A DNA stretch of 64,000 nt from Janthinobacterium saanense (GTDB lineage: Bacteria > Pseudomonadota > Gammaproteobacteria > Burkholderiales > Burkholderiaceae_D), in contig NZ_JACHCI010000024.1 of the NCBI RefSeq assembly GCF_014200675.1, forward strand, positions 11,076 through 75,075. Reading direction: 5' to 3'. A program made the translations under genes and the position numbers. The notes beneath the pieces are model-generated. The model had not been told where the DNA came from, did no database searches, and saw nothing but the letters and a program-made list of their open reading frames with translations. Below, piece after piece: positions 7,382-15,470 of this stretch. Positions within the stretch are counted from its first letter, which is position 1. Each line of letters opens with the position of its first letter.

Positions 7382-9040
7382 ATGTTGAGAGTCCTGGAAA
7401 ATCCCCTGTACTATCTGGACAATTTCCAGGGCGTGCTGAACTGGATCAGCGAGCGTTATGCCGATTTGCTGAGTCCTGAAGAAACACGCTTCGTCAAGCA
7501 GTTCACGCAATTGCCGCTAGCCTCGCGCGCCCTGTTCGTGCGCCTGGTGATGCGCAAAGGTTGCTTGTTCCGCGCGAGCAAGCTCAACTACGAGGAAATC
7601 GGCGATACCCGCGCCGCCGCCCTGCCCTTGCTGGAATTAAAATGGGTAGCGCTGGACCCTGCCATTTCGCTCGACGAGTTGTTCGAACTGCTGCTGAAAC
7701 CCGAAATCAGCCAGGCATTCCAGCTCGTCACCCCCTTGAAAGCAGCGCGCAAGGCCGAGCAGCTGGAAGCATTGCGTGAAGAATATACGCAGGAGCAAGC
7801 CTTCTCGGCCTGGCATCCGGCCTCCGATGATGTGCTGTACCGGATTGACAACCAGGACCTGTGCGACCGGCTGCGATTGATTTACTTTGGCAACTATCAC
7901 CAGGACTGGTCGGAATTCGTGCTGTCCGACCTGGGCGTGTACCAATACGAAAAAGTGGAATTTTCCAGCCAGTCGCGCGGTTTCGGCACGCGCCAGGATA
8001 TCGAACACTATGAAGTGCTGCACCAGTGCCGCGAGCGCTTCAACGAGGGCGAAGCGCCTGCCGACGTGCTGCAGCAACTGGCGTCGCTGGCGGCACGCGA
8101 TGCACACAATCCCTGGCTGGCCAGCCGGCGCGAAAAGCTGCAATTCCAGATCGGCCAGCACCTGGAAAAATGCCAGGACTGGCCGGCCGCCTACCACGCT
8201 TATGCCGCTTGCCGCTATCCCGGTGCGCGCGCCCGCGCCATCCGCGTGCTGGAAAAAGATGCACAGCCACAAGCGGCCTACGACAGGCTGATCATCGCGC
8301 TGCAAGCGCCGGAAAGCGAGGCAGAGCACCAGTTGCTACTGCGCATGGCGCCCCGCTTGCGGCGCACCCTGGGCCACCCGAAACAGCCAGCCGAACCAGT
8401 AACGCAAGCGGTGCGCATCGACCTGCTGCTGCCGCCGCCCCAGCAAGCCTGCTACGTAGAAGGGGTGGTGCAGCAGCACCTGACGCAAGACGATGCGCCC
8501 GTGTATTACGTGGAAAATACCCTGCTCAATTCGCTGTTTGGCCTGCTGTGCTGGCCAGCCATCTTCAAGGCCATTCCCGGCGCCTTCTTCCACCCGTTTC
8601 ACCGTGGGCCGGCCGACTTGCATAGCGCCGACTTTTATCCGCGCCGCGCCAGCGATTTCCAGGCTTGCCTGGCGCAGCTCGACAGCGGCGCCTACCAGGC
8701 GGCGATACGCACCACCTACGCCAGCAAGGCCGGCATCGTCTCGCCTTTTGTCAGCTGGGAAGTGCTGGACGATGGCTTGCTCGAATTGGCGCTCAGCTGC
8801 ATCCCCGCCCTGCATTTGAAAAAGACGTTTGAACGCCTCTTGCTCGACATCAAAAGCAACCGTAGCGGCTTGCCCGACCTCATACAATTCTGGCCGGCCG
8901 AGCGGCGCTACCGCATGATCGAAGTCAAGGGTCCGGGCGACCGCCTGCAAGACAACCAGCAGCGCTGGATCGCCTATTGCGCCCGGCACGCCATGCCGAT
9001 CAGCGTGTGCTATCTGCAATGGCAGGATGCACAGCCATGA
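7382..9040 (+). CDS. FAN1-like VRR-NUC domain nuclease
   Basis: A 552-residue protein with the architecture of bacterial FAN1-type nucleases: an N-terminal helical SAP/winged-helix-like region (YRIDNQDL and ALFVRLVMRKGCLF segments), a central helical-repeat region, and a C-terminal VRR-NUC nuclease domain. The PD-(D/E)XK residues are visible as GLPDLIQF (Asp499) and MIEVKGPGDRLQDNQ (Glu514, Lys516). FAN1 proteins cut 5' flaps and help unhook interstrand crosslinks. The stop codon overlaps the start of the helicase gene (ATGA), and a LexA box precedes the gene. Family assignment is firm; the substrate is inferred. Confidence 0.9.
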   Translation: MLRVLENPLYYLDNFQGVLNWISERYADLLSPEETRFVKQFTQLPLASRALFVRLVMRKGCLFRASKLNYEEIGDTRAAALPLLELKWVALDPAISLDELFELLLKPEISQAFQLVTPLKAARKAEQLEALREEYTQEQAFSAWHPASDDVLYRIDNQDLCDRLRLIYFGNYHQDWSEFVLSDLGVYQYEKVEFSSQSRGFGTRQDIEHYEVLHQCRERFNEGEAPADVLQQLASLAARDAHNPWLASRREKLQFQIGQHLEKCQDWPAAYHAYAACRYPGARARAIRVLEKDAQPQAAYDRLIIALQAPESEAEHQLLLRMAPRLRRTLGHPKQPAEPVTQAVRIDLLLPPPQQACYVEGVVQQHLTQDDAPVYYVENTLLNSLFGLLCWPAIFKAIPGAFFHPFHRGPADLHSADFYPRRASDFQACLAQLDSGAYQAAIRTTYASKAGIVSPFVSWEVLDDGLLELALSCIPALHLKKTFERLLLDIKSNRSGLPDLIQFWPAERRYRMIEVKGPGDRLQDNQQRWIAYCARHAMPISVCYLQWQDAQP

Positions 9041-11292
9041 CATATACCGTTGCTGTACGGGCCCTGTGCGAATTCACCGCCAAGGTCGGCGACCTGGACT
9101 TGCGCTTCACGCCCTCGCCCACGTCGCAGGAAGGCATTGCCGGCCACGCCACCGTCACAAGCCGGCGCGACGATGATTACCAGCGCGAAATCAGCCTGAG
9201 TGGCCACTTCGGCCCCCTGCATGTGCGCGGCCGCGCCGATGGCTATGATCCGGCCCGGCGCCAGCTGGAAGAAATCAAGACGTATCGGGGCGATCTGGAC
9301 AAGATGCCGGCCAACCACAGGCAATTGCACTGGGCACAGGCGCGCATCTATGGCCATTTGCTATGCCAGCAATTGCAACTGCCCATGCTGCGCGTGGCGC
9401 TGGTGTATTTCGATATCGCCAGCCAGAAGGAAACCGTGATGCACGAAGAGTGCACGGCCGAGGCGCTGCGTATCTATTTCGAACAGCATTGCAGCCTGTT
9501 CCTGGAATGGGCCGAGCAGGAAATGGCGCACCGGCAAGCACGCGATGCAGAGTTGAAAGCAATGCGCTTTCCCCATGCCGATTTCCGCCCGGGCCAGCGC
9601 CAGCTGGCCGAAGCGATGTACAAGGCCAGCACCCGCTCCTGCTGCCTGCTGGCGCAAGCGCCGACCGGTATCGGCAAGTCGGTGGGTAGCCTGTTTCCCA
9701 TGCTCAAGGCCACCGCAGCGCATGGCCTCGATAAAGTGTTTTTTTTGGCGGCCAAGGTGCCGGGACGGCAGATGGCACTCGACGCCTGCGCCATCGTGAA
9801 AAACAGTGCGCCGCTGCTGCCGCTGCGCGTGCTGGAATTAAGCGCCAAGGCCAGCGCCTGCGCGCATCCGGACAAAGCTTGCCACGGTGAATCATGTCCG
9901 CTGGCACGCGGCTTTTATGAGCGCTTGCCCTTGGCGCGGGCGGCGGCACTGGCCAGCGGCTTGATACTCGACAAGGAAGCCGTGCGCGCCATCGCCTTGC
10001 AGCTGGACGTGTGCCCGTATTACCTGGGCATGGAACTGGCGCGCTGGAGCGATGTCGTCATCGGCGACTACAACTATTATTTTGATCACAGCGCCATGCT
10101 GTACGGCATGACGGTCGCCAACGACTGGAAAGTCAATGTGCTGATCGATGAAGCGCACAATATGGTGGCGCGCACGCGCGGCATGTACACGGCCGAACTG
10201 GAGCAGGCCAATCTGAAAATGCTGCGCAAGATCGCCCCCGAAGCACTGAAAAAGCCGCTGGACCGGGTGGCGCGCCAGTGGACCGCGCTGCTCAAGGAAC
10301 AGGATGGCGATTACCTGGTCCACCCTGCCCTGCCCGATAAATTCTTTGCAGCCCTGCAAAACGTGGCCACGGCTTTTGGCAACTACATGACCGAGCACGC
10401 AGCGGCGCTCGATGAAGACTTGCAGCGTTTTTATTTTGACGTGCTGCTGCTGAACCGGCTGGCAGAAAGCTTTGGCGACCATTCTTTGTTCGACGTCAGC
10501 AAGACGGCCAGCGGCTCCACCGTTTGCATCCGCAATATCGTGCCGGCGCCCTTCCTGAAATCGCGTTTCGAGGCGAGCCGCAGCACGGCCCTGTTTTCCG
10601 CCACCTTGAGCCCTTGGAATTACTACAGCGACACTTTGGGCATGCCGGAAAGCACGGCCTGGGTCGACGTGGAATCGCCATTCCAGGCCGAACAGCTGGC
10701 CGTGCGCGTGGCCGATACCATTTCCACGCGCTACCAGCACCGCCCCGCATCGCTGTTGCCCATCGCCGAGCTGATGGCGCGCCAGTATGCGGAAGCACCA
10801 GGCAATTACCTGGCGTTTTTCAGCAGCTTTGATTACATGGAAAAAACGGCCACTTTGTTCGCGCAGCATTTTCCTGATGTGCCGATCTGGCTGCAGCCAC
10901 GCCGCATGGACGATGGCGCCCGTGCGCAGTTTCTGGGGCGTTTTGGCCTGGAAACGCGCGGCATCGGCTTTGCCGTGCTGGGCGGCGCCTTTGGCGAAGG
11001 CATCGATTTACCGGGCGCGCGCCTGATCGGCGCCTTTATCGCCACCCTGGGCTTACCGCAAATCAATCCTGTCAATGAACAGATACGCCAGCGCATGGGC
11101 GACATCTTTGGCGCCGGCTATGACTACACGTATTTATATCCGGGTATGCAAAAAGTGGTGCAGGCGGCCGGCCGCGTGATCCGCACGCAATCGGACAAGG
11201 GCGTGGTCTACCTGATCGACGACCGCTTTGCACGGCCGGAAATCCGCCAGCTGCTGCCCACCTGGTGGGATGTGCAACTGGCCGAACGGTAG
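9037..11292 (+). CDS. Fe-S superfamily 2 helicase (XPD/DinG type) with N-terminal RecB/Cas4-like nuclease domain
   Basis: A 751-residue protein starting at the ATG that overlaps the nuclease stop codon. Residues about 40-170 carry a PD-(D/E)XK signature: Asp68 in RGRADGYD, Glu79-Ile-Lys81, and Gln101 in QARIYGHLL. The helicase follows: Walker A QAPTGIGKS (207-215), four cysteines at 275, 282, 287 and 326 spaced as in the iron-sulfur domain of XPD/DinG, DEAH box at 371-374, and a motif VI region QAAGRVIRTQSDKG near the C-terminus. XPD-type helicases move 5' to 3'. Joining a nuclease to such a helicase and pairing it with a FAN1-like nuclease suggests processing of crosslinks, flaps or stalled forks. 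Confidence 0.9.
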   Translation: MTYTVAVRALCEFTAKVGDLDLRFTPSPTSQEGIAGHATVTSRRDDDYQREISLSGHFGPLHVRGRADGYDPARRQLEEIKTYRGDLDKMPANHRQLHWAQARIYGHLLCQQLQLPMLRVALVYFDIASQKETVMHEECTAEALRIYFEQHCSLFLEWAEQEMAHRQARDAELKAMRFPHADFRPGQRQLAEAMYKASTRSCCLLAQAPTGIGKSVGSLFPMLKATAAHGLDKVFFLAAKVPGRQMALDACAIVKNSAPLLPLRVLELSAKASACAHPDKACHGESCPLARGFYERLPLARAAALASGLILDKEAVRAIALQLDVCPYYLGMELARWSDVVIGDYNYYFDHSAMLYGMTVANDWKVNVLIDEAHNMVARTRGMYTAELEQANLKMLRKIAPEALKKPLDRVARQWTALLKEQDGDYLVHPALPDKFFAALQNVATAFGNYMTEHAAALDEDLQRFYFDVLLLNRLAESFGDHSLFDVSKTASGSTVCIRNIVPAPFLKSRFEASRSTALFSATLSPWNYYSDTLGMPESTAWVDVESPFQAEQLAVRVADTISTRYQHRPASLLPIAELMARQYAEAPGNYLAFFSSFDYMEKTATLFAQHFPDVPIWLQPRRMDDGARAQFLGRFGLETRGIGFAVLGGAFGEGIDLPGARLIGAFIATLGLPQINPVNEQIRQRMGDIFGAGYDYTYLYPGMQKVVQAAGRVIRTQSDKGVVYLIDDRFARPEIRQLLPTWWDVQLAER

Positions 11293-11317
11293 TTGAGCCA
11301 TCGATACGCGCGGGAGT

Positions 11318-11722
11318 TTATTTCTTGACAGCCGGCTTGTCCGCCGTGGCAGGTTTTTTCCTGGCTGGCGTACCCTCTGCCTCAATCTCTTGCGGGCGAA
11401 GAAAATTGCGCAGCTCGATGCGCGTGCCGTTTTGCGCCACCACCGACAACTCCAGGGTCATGCCCAGCGATTGCAAAAAGCGGCGCAAGGTCGAGACATA
11501 GGTATCGGAACGCTTTTCGAGTTGCGAAACCGCATGCTGTTGAATGCCGAGTTCCCTGGCCACTTCCGCCTGCGTCTTGCCCACGGCCTTGCGAAAATCC
11601 GTCAAGGAACTGGCGTGCGCTATCATCTCTGCCACTTTCTCCTGAGAAAGCGCTGCGATCTTTGCCTGCCGCTCGGCCGGCAAACCATGTATGACGTCCT
11701 CCAGCTTTCTGCCCATTTTCAA
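11318..11722 (-). CDS. HTH (XRE/HigA-like) antitoxin
   Basis: A 134-residue protein with a helix-turn-helix at about residues 48-70 (KTQAEVARELGIQQHAVSQL) followed by a helix typical of HigA/XRE antitoxins (LRRFLQSLGMTLELSVV) and a lysine/alanine-rich tail. It lies 15 bases after the toxin gene, giving the toxin-first order typical of higBA. It would neutralise the toxin and repress the shared promoter. An in-frame ATG two codons further in could also be the start. Confidence 0.82.
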   Translation of the reverse strand: MKMGRKLEDVIHGLPAERQAKIAALSQEKVAEMIAHASSLTDFRKAVGKTQAEVARELGIQQHAVSQLEKRSDTYVSTLRRFLQSLGMTLELSVVAQNGTRIELRNFLRPQEIEAEGTPARKKPATADKPAVKK

Positions 11723-11737
11723 CTCCTGTTTTTGTGT

Positions 11738-12118
11738 CTATTTCGCTACGGCGTTCAGCTTGTTCACATGCCTGTCATAACGTTCATTCGCCTTGGCCAG
11801 CAAATCCTTGTAGAACTTTTCCTCATTCACGCCCTGCTTGGCTGCCGCGACTAAAATGACCGCTTCACGCGTGGTATCGAAAGCAAAAGCGGCCCGCCAT
11901 ACTTCCGCACCGTGATTGGCCTTGAAACGCAGTTCTTTCATGTTCGGATGTTGGGCGTTTTTCAAGGTGCCCACCAAGGGACGCCCGGCAGCGGGACCCA
12001 GCTTCGAGAGCGCATCGGCGCTTGCCAGCAACTCATCCTGGACATCGGCTGAAAAAGCGTCGAACTCTGCATCGAAGTCATCGTGAAACGTGACCGGCCA
12101 ACGCTTGGGCGCATCCAC
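11738..12118 (-). CDS. RelE/HigB-type toxin of a type II toxin-antitoxin system
   Basis: A 126-residue protein of the RelE/ParE fold in the larger HigB-like branch: KELRFKANHGAEVWRAAFAF matches the core strands, and the C-terminal NEEKFYKDLLAKANERYDRH the closing helix. Members cut mRNA on the ribosome. A good ribosome binding site (GGAGGTG) precedes the start, and a sigma-70 type promoter with a palindrome over its -10 lies just upstream. Toxicity is inferred from the family; critical catalytic residues vary in this branch. Confidence 0.83.
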   Translation of the reverse strand: MDAPKRWPVTFHDDFDAEFDAFSADVQDELLASADALSKLGPAAGRPLVGTLKNAQHPNMKELRFKANHGAEVWRAAFAFDTTREAVILVAAAKQGVNEEKFYKDLLAKANERYDRHVNKLNAVAK

Positions 12119-12136
12119 TTATCACCTCCGAGTGAT

Positions 12137-12168
12137 ATCATCTTAGGATGATTAAGCCGCCTTTGCAA
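12137..12168 (-). promoter_or_regulatory. Promoter and operator of the toxin-antitoxin operon
   Basis: Read on the minus strand, -35 TTGCAA (12163-12168) and -10 TAAGAT (12140-12145) are separated by 17 bases. A palindrome with arms ATCATC and GATGAT (12137-12152) covers the -10, so a bound antitoxin or toxin-antitoxin complex would shut the promoter. The distance from the -10 to the toxin start codon is about 22 bases. Confidence 0.68.
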
Positions 12169-12211
12169 GCGCAAGGTATGGAAAACGCTCAAGAAAGGGT
12201 CTGCGTTTTGT

Positions 12212-12952
12212 CTAGGCGAGCAGTAATTTGAGCTTTTGATAGCCGGCCTTGCTCACGGGAATCCTCGTCTCGTCGCGCAATATCGCCACATGGCTATCTT
12301 TGGTGAGCGCTACGATACGGCTGATGCCATCGATATTGAGCAGATAGGAACGGTGCACGCGCAGGAATTTCGCCGAGTCAAGCTGGCTTTCCAGTTCCGA
12401 CAAACTCTGGCTTTTCAGGTAGGACTTGCCTTCCGAGCGAATGCTGACGTAATCGTCCTGCGCCTCGATGTAGTCTATCCTGGCACTGGCGATGACATGG
12501 ACTTTCGCGCCATCGCGTATCAGCACGCGGTCCAGCGGCGCTTCACGTGCGACCGCCTGGCGTACCACCGCTTCCAAGGCAGCCACTGGCATGCGATAGG
12601 TGCGCGCATGGGCCAGCGCCTGTTCGAAACGCTGTTCGCTGTACGGTTTCAGCAGGTAGTCGAGCGCATGGCACTCGAACGCCTTCAGGGCATACTGGTC
12701 GTAGGCGGTCACAAAAATAAAACGCGTCTTCGCGCCCACCAGTTCAGCCACTTCAAAGCCGTCCAGACGCGGCATCTGTATGTCGAGAAACACCAGTTCC
12801 GGTTCCAGCTCCGTAATCGCCTTGACCGCCTCAAAACCGTTGGCGCATTCGGCCACGATCTCGATATCGTCATGACGGGCCAGGTATTCGCGCAACAGGC
12901 CACGCGCCAGCATTTCATCGTCGACGATAGCCACCCGCATCTTCGCTTGCAT
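12212..12952 (-). CDS. LytTR-family response regulator
   Basis: A 246-residue regulator with a receiver domain (acidic pair VDDE at residues 10-13, phosphoacceptor in LVFLDIQMP near residue 57, lysine in LLKPY) and a C-terminal LytTR DNA-binding domain (DYIEAQDDYVSIRSEGKSYL, FLRVHRSYLLNI). AGGAGG lies eight bases upstream, inside the end of the kinase gene, so the two are tightly coupled. It is the last gene of the LiaI/LiaF-like operon, and its likely partner is the LytS-type kinase directly upstream. Confidence 0.9.
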   Translation of the reverse strand: MQAKMRVAIVDDEMLARGLLREYLARHDDIEIVAECANGFEAVKAITELEPELVFLDIQMPRLDGFEVAELVGAKTRFIFVTAYDQYALKAFECHALDYLLKPYSEQRFEQALAHARTYRMPVAALEAVVRQAVAREAPLDRVLIRDGAKVHVIASARIDYIEAQDDYVSIRSEGKSYLKSQSLSELESQLDSAKFLRVHRSYLLNIDGISRIVALTKDSHVAILRDETRIPVSKAGYQKLKLLLA

Positions 12953-12966
12953 CGTGTCGCCCTCCT

Positions 12967-14040
12967 TTATTCTTCCGTGGGGCCGGTCTGCGCCGGCATC
13001 GATATCGTCACCACAAAGCAGCCATCCTGCCGCGTCCAGTGCACACTGGCTTCGTGGCCATAGGCGCTCGCCAGGCGCTGGCGCACATTCTCCAGGCCCA
13101 AACCATTACCGCGCGCCGATCCTTGCTCCGCATCGACCGGATTGCGCACTTCAATTTGCAGCAGGCTGCCGGCGCGCCGCGCCGTGATCGTGATCACACC
13201 ACCCTCCGTCAAGCCGCAGATGCCGTGCTTGACGGCGTTTTCCACCAGCGGCTGTATCAGCATGGGCGGCAGCAAGCACGGCAGCGCTTGCGGGTCGATC
13301 TCTTCATTAACTTGCAGCCGCTCGCCAAAACGCACTTGCTCGATGGACAGGAAATGGCGTATCAGCACCAGTTCCTGTTCCAGCGCAATATGCTGGTGCG
13401 CTTCCATGCTCAGGCTCTGGCGAAAGAAGCTGGCCAGTGCCACCGTCATCGTGCGGGCGCCCGCCGCATCGATGGATGTCAGCGCGCTGATGGAATTGAG
13501 GCTGTTGAACAGGAAATGCGGATCGATCTGCGTGCGCAGCATGCGCAGCTGCGCTTCCTGCGCCATCAGCTGCGCTTCCAGCCCCCGCTGTTCGGCGCTC
13601 TTGGCGCGCAGGAATTCCTGCAGCAGATAATGCACGGCGGCAACCAGGCAATACAGTAGCGCACCAAGACCGAAAAACAGGGCCAGCAAGGATGGGCCGA
13701 GCGGCACGCCCAGCCAGGGAACATCGGGCAACAGGCTGAGGCTATTCACAAATTGCAGCAAGGTTGCCCACATCAGCCCCGCGAACAGGGCCGCCACACC
13801 GATCACGCCAGCGATGGCCAAGGGCCTGCCCTGTGCCAGCGGATAAGCACGGCACAGGTAGAACGCGGAAAATCCGCTGCCGACCGCATACACCAGCGTG
13901 GCCGGCACGACCAGCAGGACCGCATTGAGCCACGGCATTTCAGTTACCCTGGCCAGCACGATGGCCAGGCCCAGGCCCAGCGCGAGGCAGACCAGGAAAA
14001 CCATCACGGCGCCGCGCCGTCTCGACAATGCGCCTGACAC
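12967..14040 (-). CDS. LytS-type sensor histidine kinase
   Basis: A 357-residue kinase starting with GTG, preceded by AGGG. The N-terminal half holds about four transmembrane helices (residues about 10-150), followed by a short coiled coil and the His_kinase domain of the LytS/YehU group with the phosphoacceptor motif QIDPHFLFNSLNSI and an HATPase containing VENAVKHG and GNGLGLENVRQRL. There is no periplasmic sensor domain, so it probably senses membrane state or one of the neighbouring membrane proteins. The downstream LytTR regulator is 14 bases away. Confidence 0.9.
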   Translation of the reverse strand: MSGALSRRRGAVMVFLVCLALGLGLAIVLARVTEMPWLNAVLLVVPATLVYAVGSGFSAFYLCRAYPLAQGRPLAIAGVIGVAALFAGLMWATLLQFVNSLSLLPDVPWLGVPLGPSLLALFFGLGALLYCLVAAVHYLLQEFLRAKSAEQRGLEAQLMAQEAQLRMLRTQIDPHFLFNSLNSISALTSIDAAGARTMTVALASFFRQSLSMEAHQHIALEQELVLIRHFLSIEQVRFGERLQVNEEIDPQALPCLLPPMLIQPLVENAVKHGICGLTEGGVITITARRAGSLLQIEVRNPVDAEQGSARGNGLGLENVRQRLASAYGHEASVHWTRQDGCFVVTISMPAQTGPTEE

Positions 14041-14048
14041 GCGGCGCC

Positions 14049-14852
14049 CTAGTTGCGTGCTTCCAGGCCGCCCATGATGGCATAACCCACCACGTACAGG
14101 CGTTTGTTCTGATACGCCGGGACGATGGTTTTTTCAGTAAAGCCACCGAGTATCGGCGTGCCCTGCAAGATCACGCTCCAGTCGGGCGGCACCTTGATCG
14201 TGACGCCGCCGCACATGGCAAATACATTCAACACGGCTTCGCCTTCGATCGAGGCCTGGCGCAAGTCAATTTCGCAGCCGCCCATGATGACGTTGATATC
14301 GCCGCCACGGAAGTTTTGCGAAGACACGCGCCGCACGAAGCCGCCCAGGATGGCGGTCACTTCGATGATGCTGTCTTCATCGGCTGCGCCTGTGCCTTCG
14401 TGGCTTGCCGGGGTCTTGTCCAGCGACACCGCGCCATTTCGCGGCTGCCCAAAAGGATCGCTCTGTGCCTTGTCAGCAGGATCGACCGTAAAGCGGCGCC
14501 GGCGCTGCCGCTGGCTGCCGCCAGGCAAGGATCTCGACACCACCGCCACGCCGACGCCGATAATCACCAGCGGCCACAGCATGTTCCAGTTCACATAAAA
14601 AAAGCCCATGGCTTTCAAGGTCCACATCACGCCCAGCAGCACCATCACGCCACCGACCACGTAGCCGGAGCGCGTGCGGCCCTGCGAAATTTTCAGCAAG
14701 CCAAAAATGATCAGGATGGTGGGCCAGAAACGGAAGGTATAGCGCACATTGATAAAACCCAGGTTATCGAGCAGGAATAGCAGCCCCAGCCCGATCACCA
14801 GCACGCCCAGCACGATTTGCGTAGCGGAATCCAGTGGCGGTTTATTTTTCAT
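14049..14852 (-). CDS. LiaF-like membrane protein (N-terminal TM domain, C-terminal cell-envelope-response domain)
   Basis: A 267-residue protein with two pairs of transmembrane helices in the first 110 residues (ILVLGVLVIGLGLL-like, then WPTILIIFGLLKI), an arginine-rich linker (QRQRRRRF) and a C-terminal beta-repeat region with GGF, GGCEIDLRQA and GGVTIKVPP motifs as in LiaF C-terminal domains. In Bacillus, LiaF represses the LiaRS two-component system. Here it overlaps the upstream LiaI-like gene by 11 bases and precedes a LytS-type kinase by eight bases, so a similar modulating role for this kinase is a fair inference. Confidence 0.78.
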   Translation of the reverse strand: MKNKPPLDSATQIVLGVLVIGLGLLFLLDNLGFINVRYTFRFWPTILIIFGLLKISQGRTRSGYVVGGVMVLLGVMWTLKAMGFFYVNWNMLWPLVIIGVGVAVVSRSLPGGSQRQRRRRFTVDPADKAQSDPFGQPRNGAVSLDKTPASHEGTGAADEDSIIEVTAILGGFVRRVSSQNFRGGDINVIMGGCEIDLRQASIEGEAVLNVFAMCGGVTIKVPPDWSVILQGTPILGGFTEKTIVPAYQNKRLYVVGYAIMGGLEARN

Positions 14853-15225
14853 GTTCGGACTCCCGGTAAGCCATAAAGTGTTTGTTCAAGACCGGTTCCA
14901 GCACCAGCCCCACGCCCCAGGCGATCAGCAAGGCGGCCCAGCTGTTATAAAAAGACAAGCCCCATAATTCTTCATACGAGACATACCACCAGGCGGCGAA
15001 AAAGATCAGCCACAGGCCGCTCAATATCTGCCTGGCCGACACGGGCGCCAATAACTTGTTGAGGCCAAAGACCACCATGATGGCTGGCCAATAATGCCAT
15101 AGCGAATAATAGTCACGCGCGGCAATCATGCCCAGCCGGTCCAGCAGGATGACGGCACCGACGACAATCAGCAGCAGCCCCCACAGCAGCTGGGTACGGC
15201 GGTAATGCGCTTGTTCAGGTTTCAC
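14842..15225 (-). CDS. LiaI/LiaF-TM-like membrane protein
   Basis: A protein of 127 residues if started at the GTG at 15225, which has AAGGGG five bases upstream; an ATG at 15243 adds six residues but has no ribosome binding site. It has four hydrophobic segments arranged as two repeats (LLWGLLLIVVGAVILLDRLG, WPAIMVVFGLNKLL, LIFFAAWWYV, WAALLIAWGVGLVL), the same repeat seen at the start of the next protein. It is the first gene of the operon that continues through a LiaF-like protein to a LytS/LytTR pair. Confidence 0.78.
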   Translation of the reverse strand: MKPEQAHYRRTQLLWGLLLIVVGAVILLDRLGMIAARDYYSLWHYWPAIMVVFGLNKLLAPVSARQILSGLWLIFFAAWWYVSYEELWGLSFYNSWAALLIAWGVGLVLEPVLNKHFMAYRESEHEK

Positions 15226-15366
15226 GATAGCCCCTTTGTGCATCCATGGATCAGTTAATTGACTGAACGTAAAGATACGCGGATTTCACGCGGGGCGTAA
15301 GCGCTGTTCGGCGAATGACGGCCAGCAGGCGGTGAATGGCGGTGCTACGGTGAATGGCGATGAACC

Positions 15367-15393
15367 AAAAAAAAGGCCGGCATATGCCGGCCT
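15367..15393 (-). terminator. Perfect Rho-independent terminator on the minus strand
   Basis: AGGCCGGCATATGCCGGCCT is a 20-base perfect palindrome followed, on the minus strand, by a run of T residues (the A-run at 15367-15374). It lies more than 120 bases upstream of the LiaI-like gene in its transcriptional direction, so it would stop transcription before that operon, not end it. Confidence 0.85.
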
Positions 15394-15470
15394 GGAAGGG
15401 GTTAATACTGAAAAGTTTAACGCCGGAGAACTGGGAACACCGCATGGCTTTGCCTTATGCCATGCGGCAA
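15367..15470 (-). ncRNA. Candidate small RNA ending in a strong terminator
   Basis: On the minus strand a hairpin with a 9-bp stem (CCGCATGGC/GCCATGCGG, 15440-15467) is followed about 45 bases later by a perfect terminator. No open reading frame of coding character lies upstream of that terminator on the same strand, so a short structured RNA is the simplest reading. The 5' end and promoter are not visible to me; the family is unknown. Confidence 0.35.

Noticed and set aside
15440..15467. Possible cyclic di-GMP riboswitch because of a GGCAAAGCC stretch on the minus strand
   Set aside because: The GCAAAGCC match lies in a simple hairpin and the second conserved helix and receptor motifs of the GEMM class are missing; no start codon follows downstream on that strand within the expected distance.
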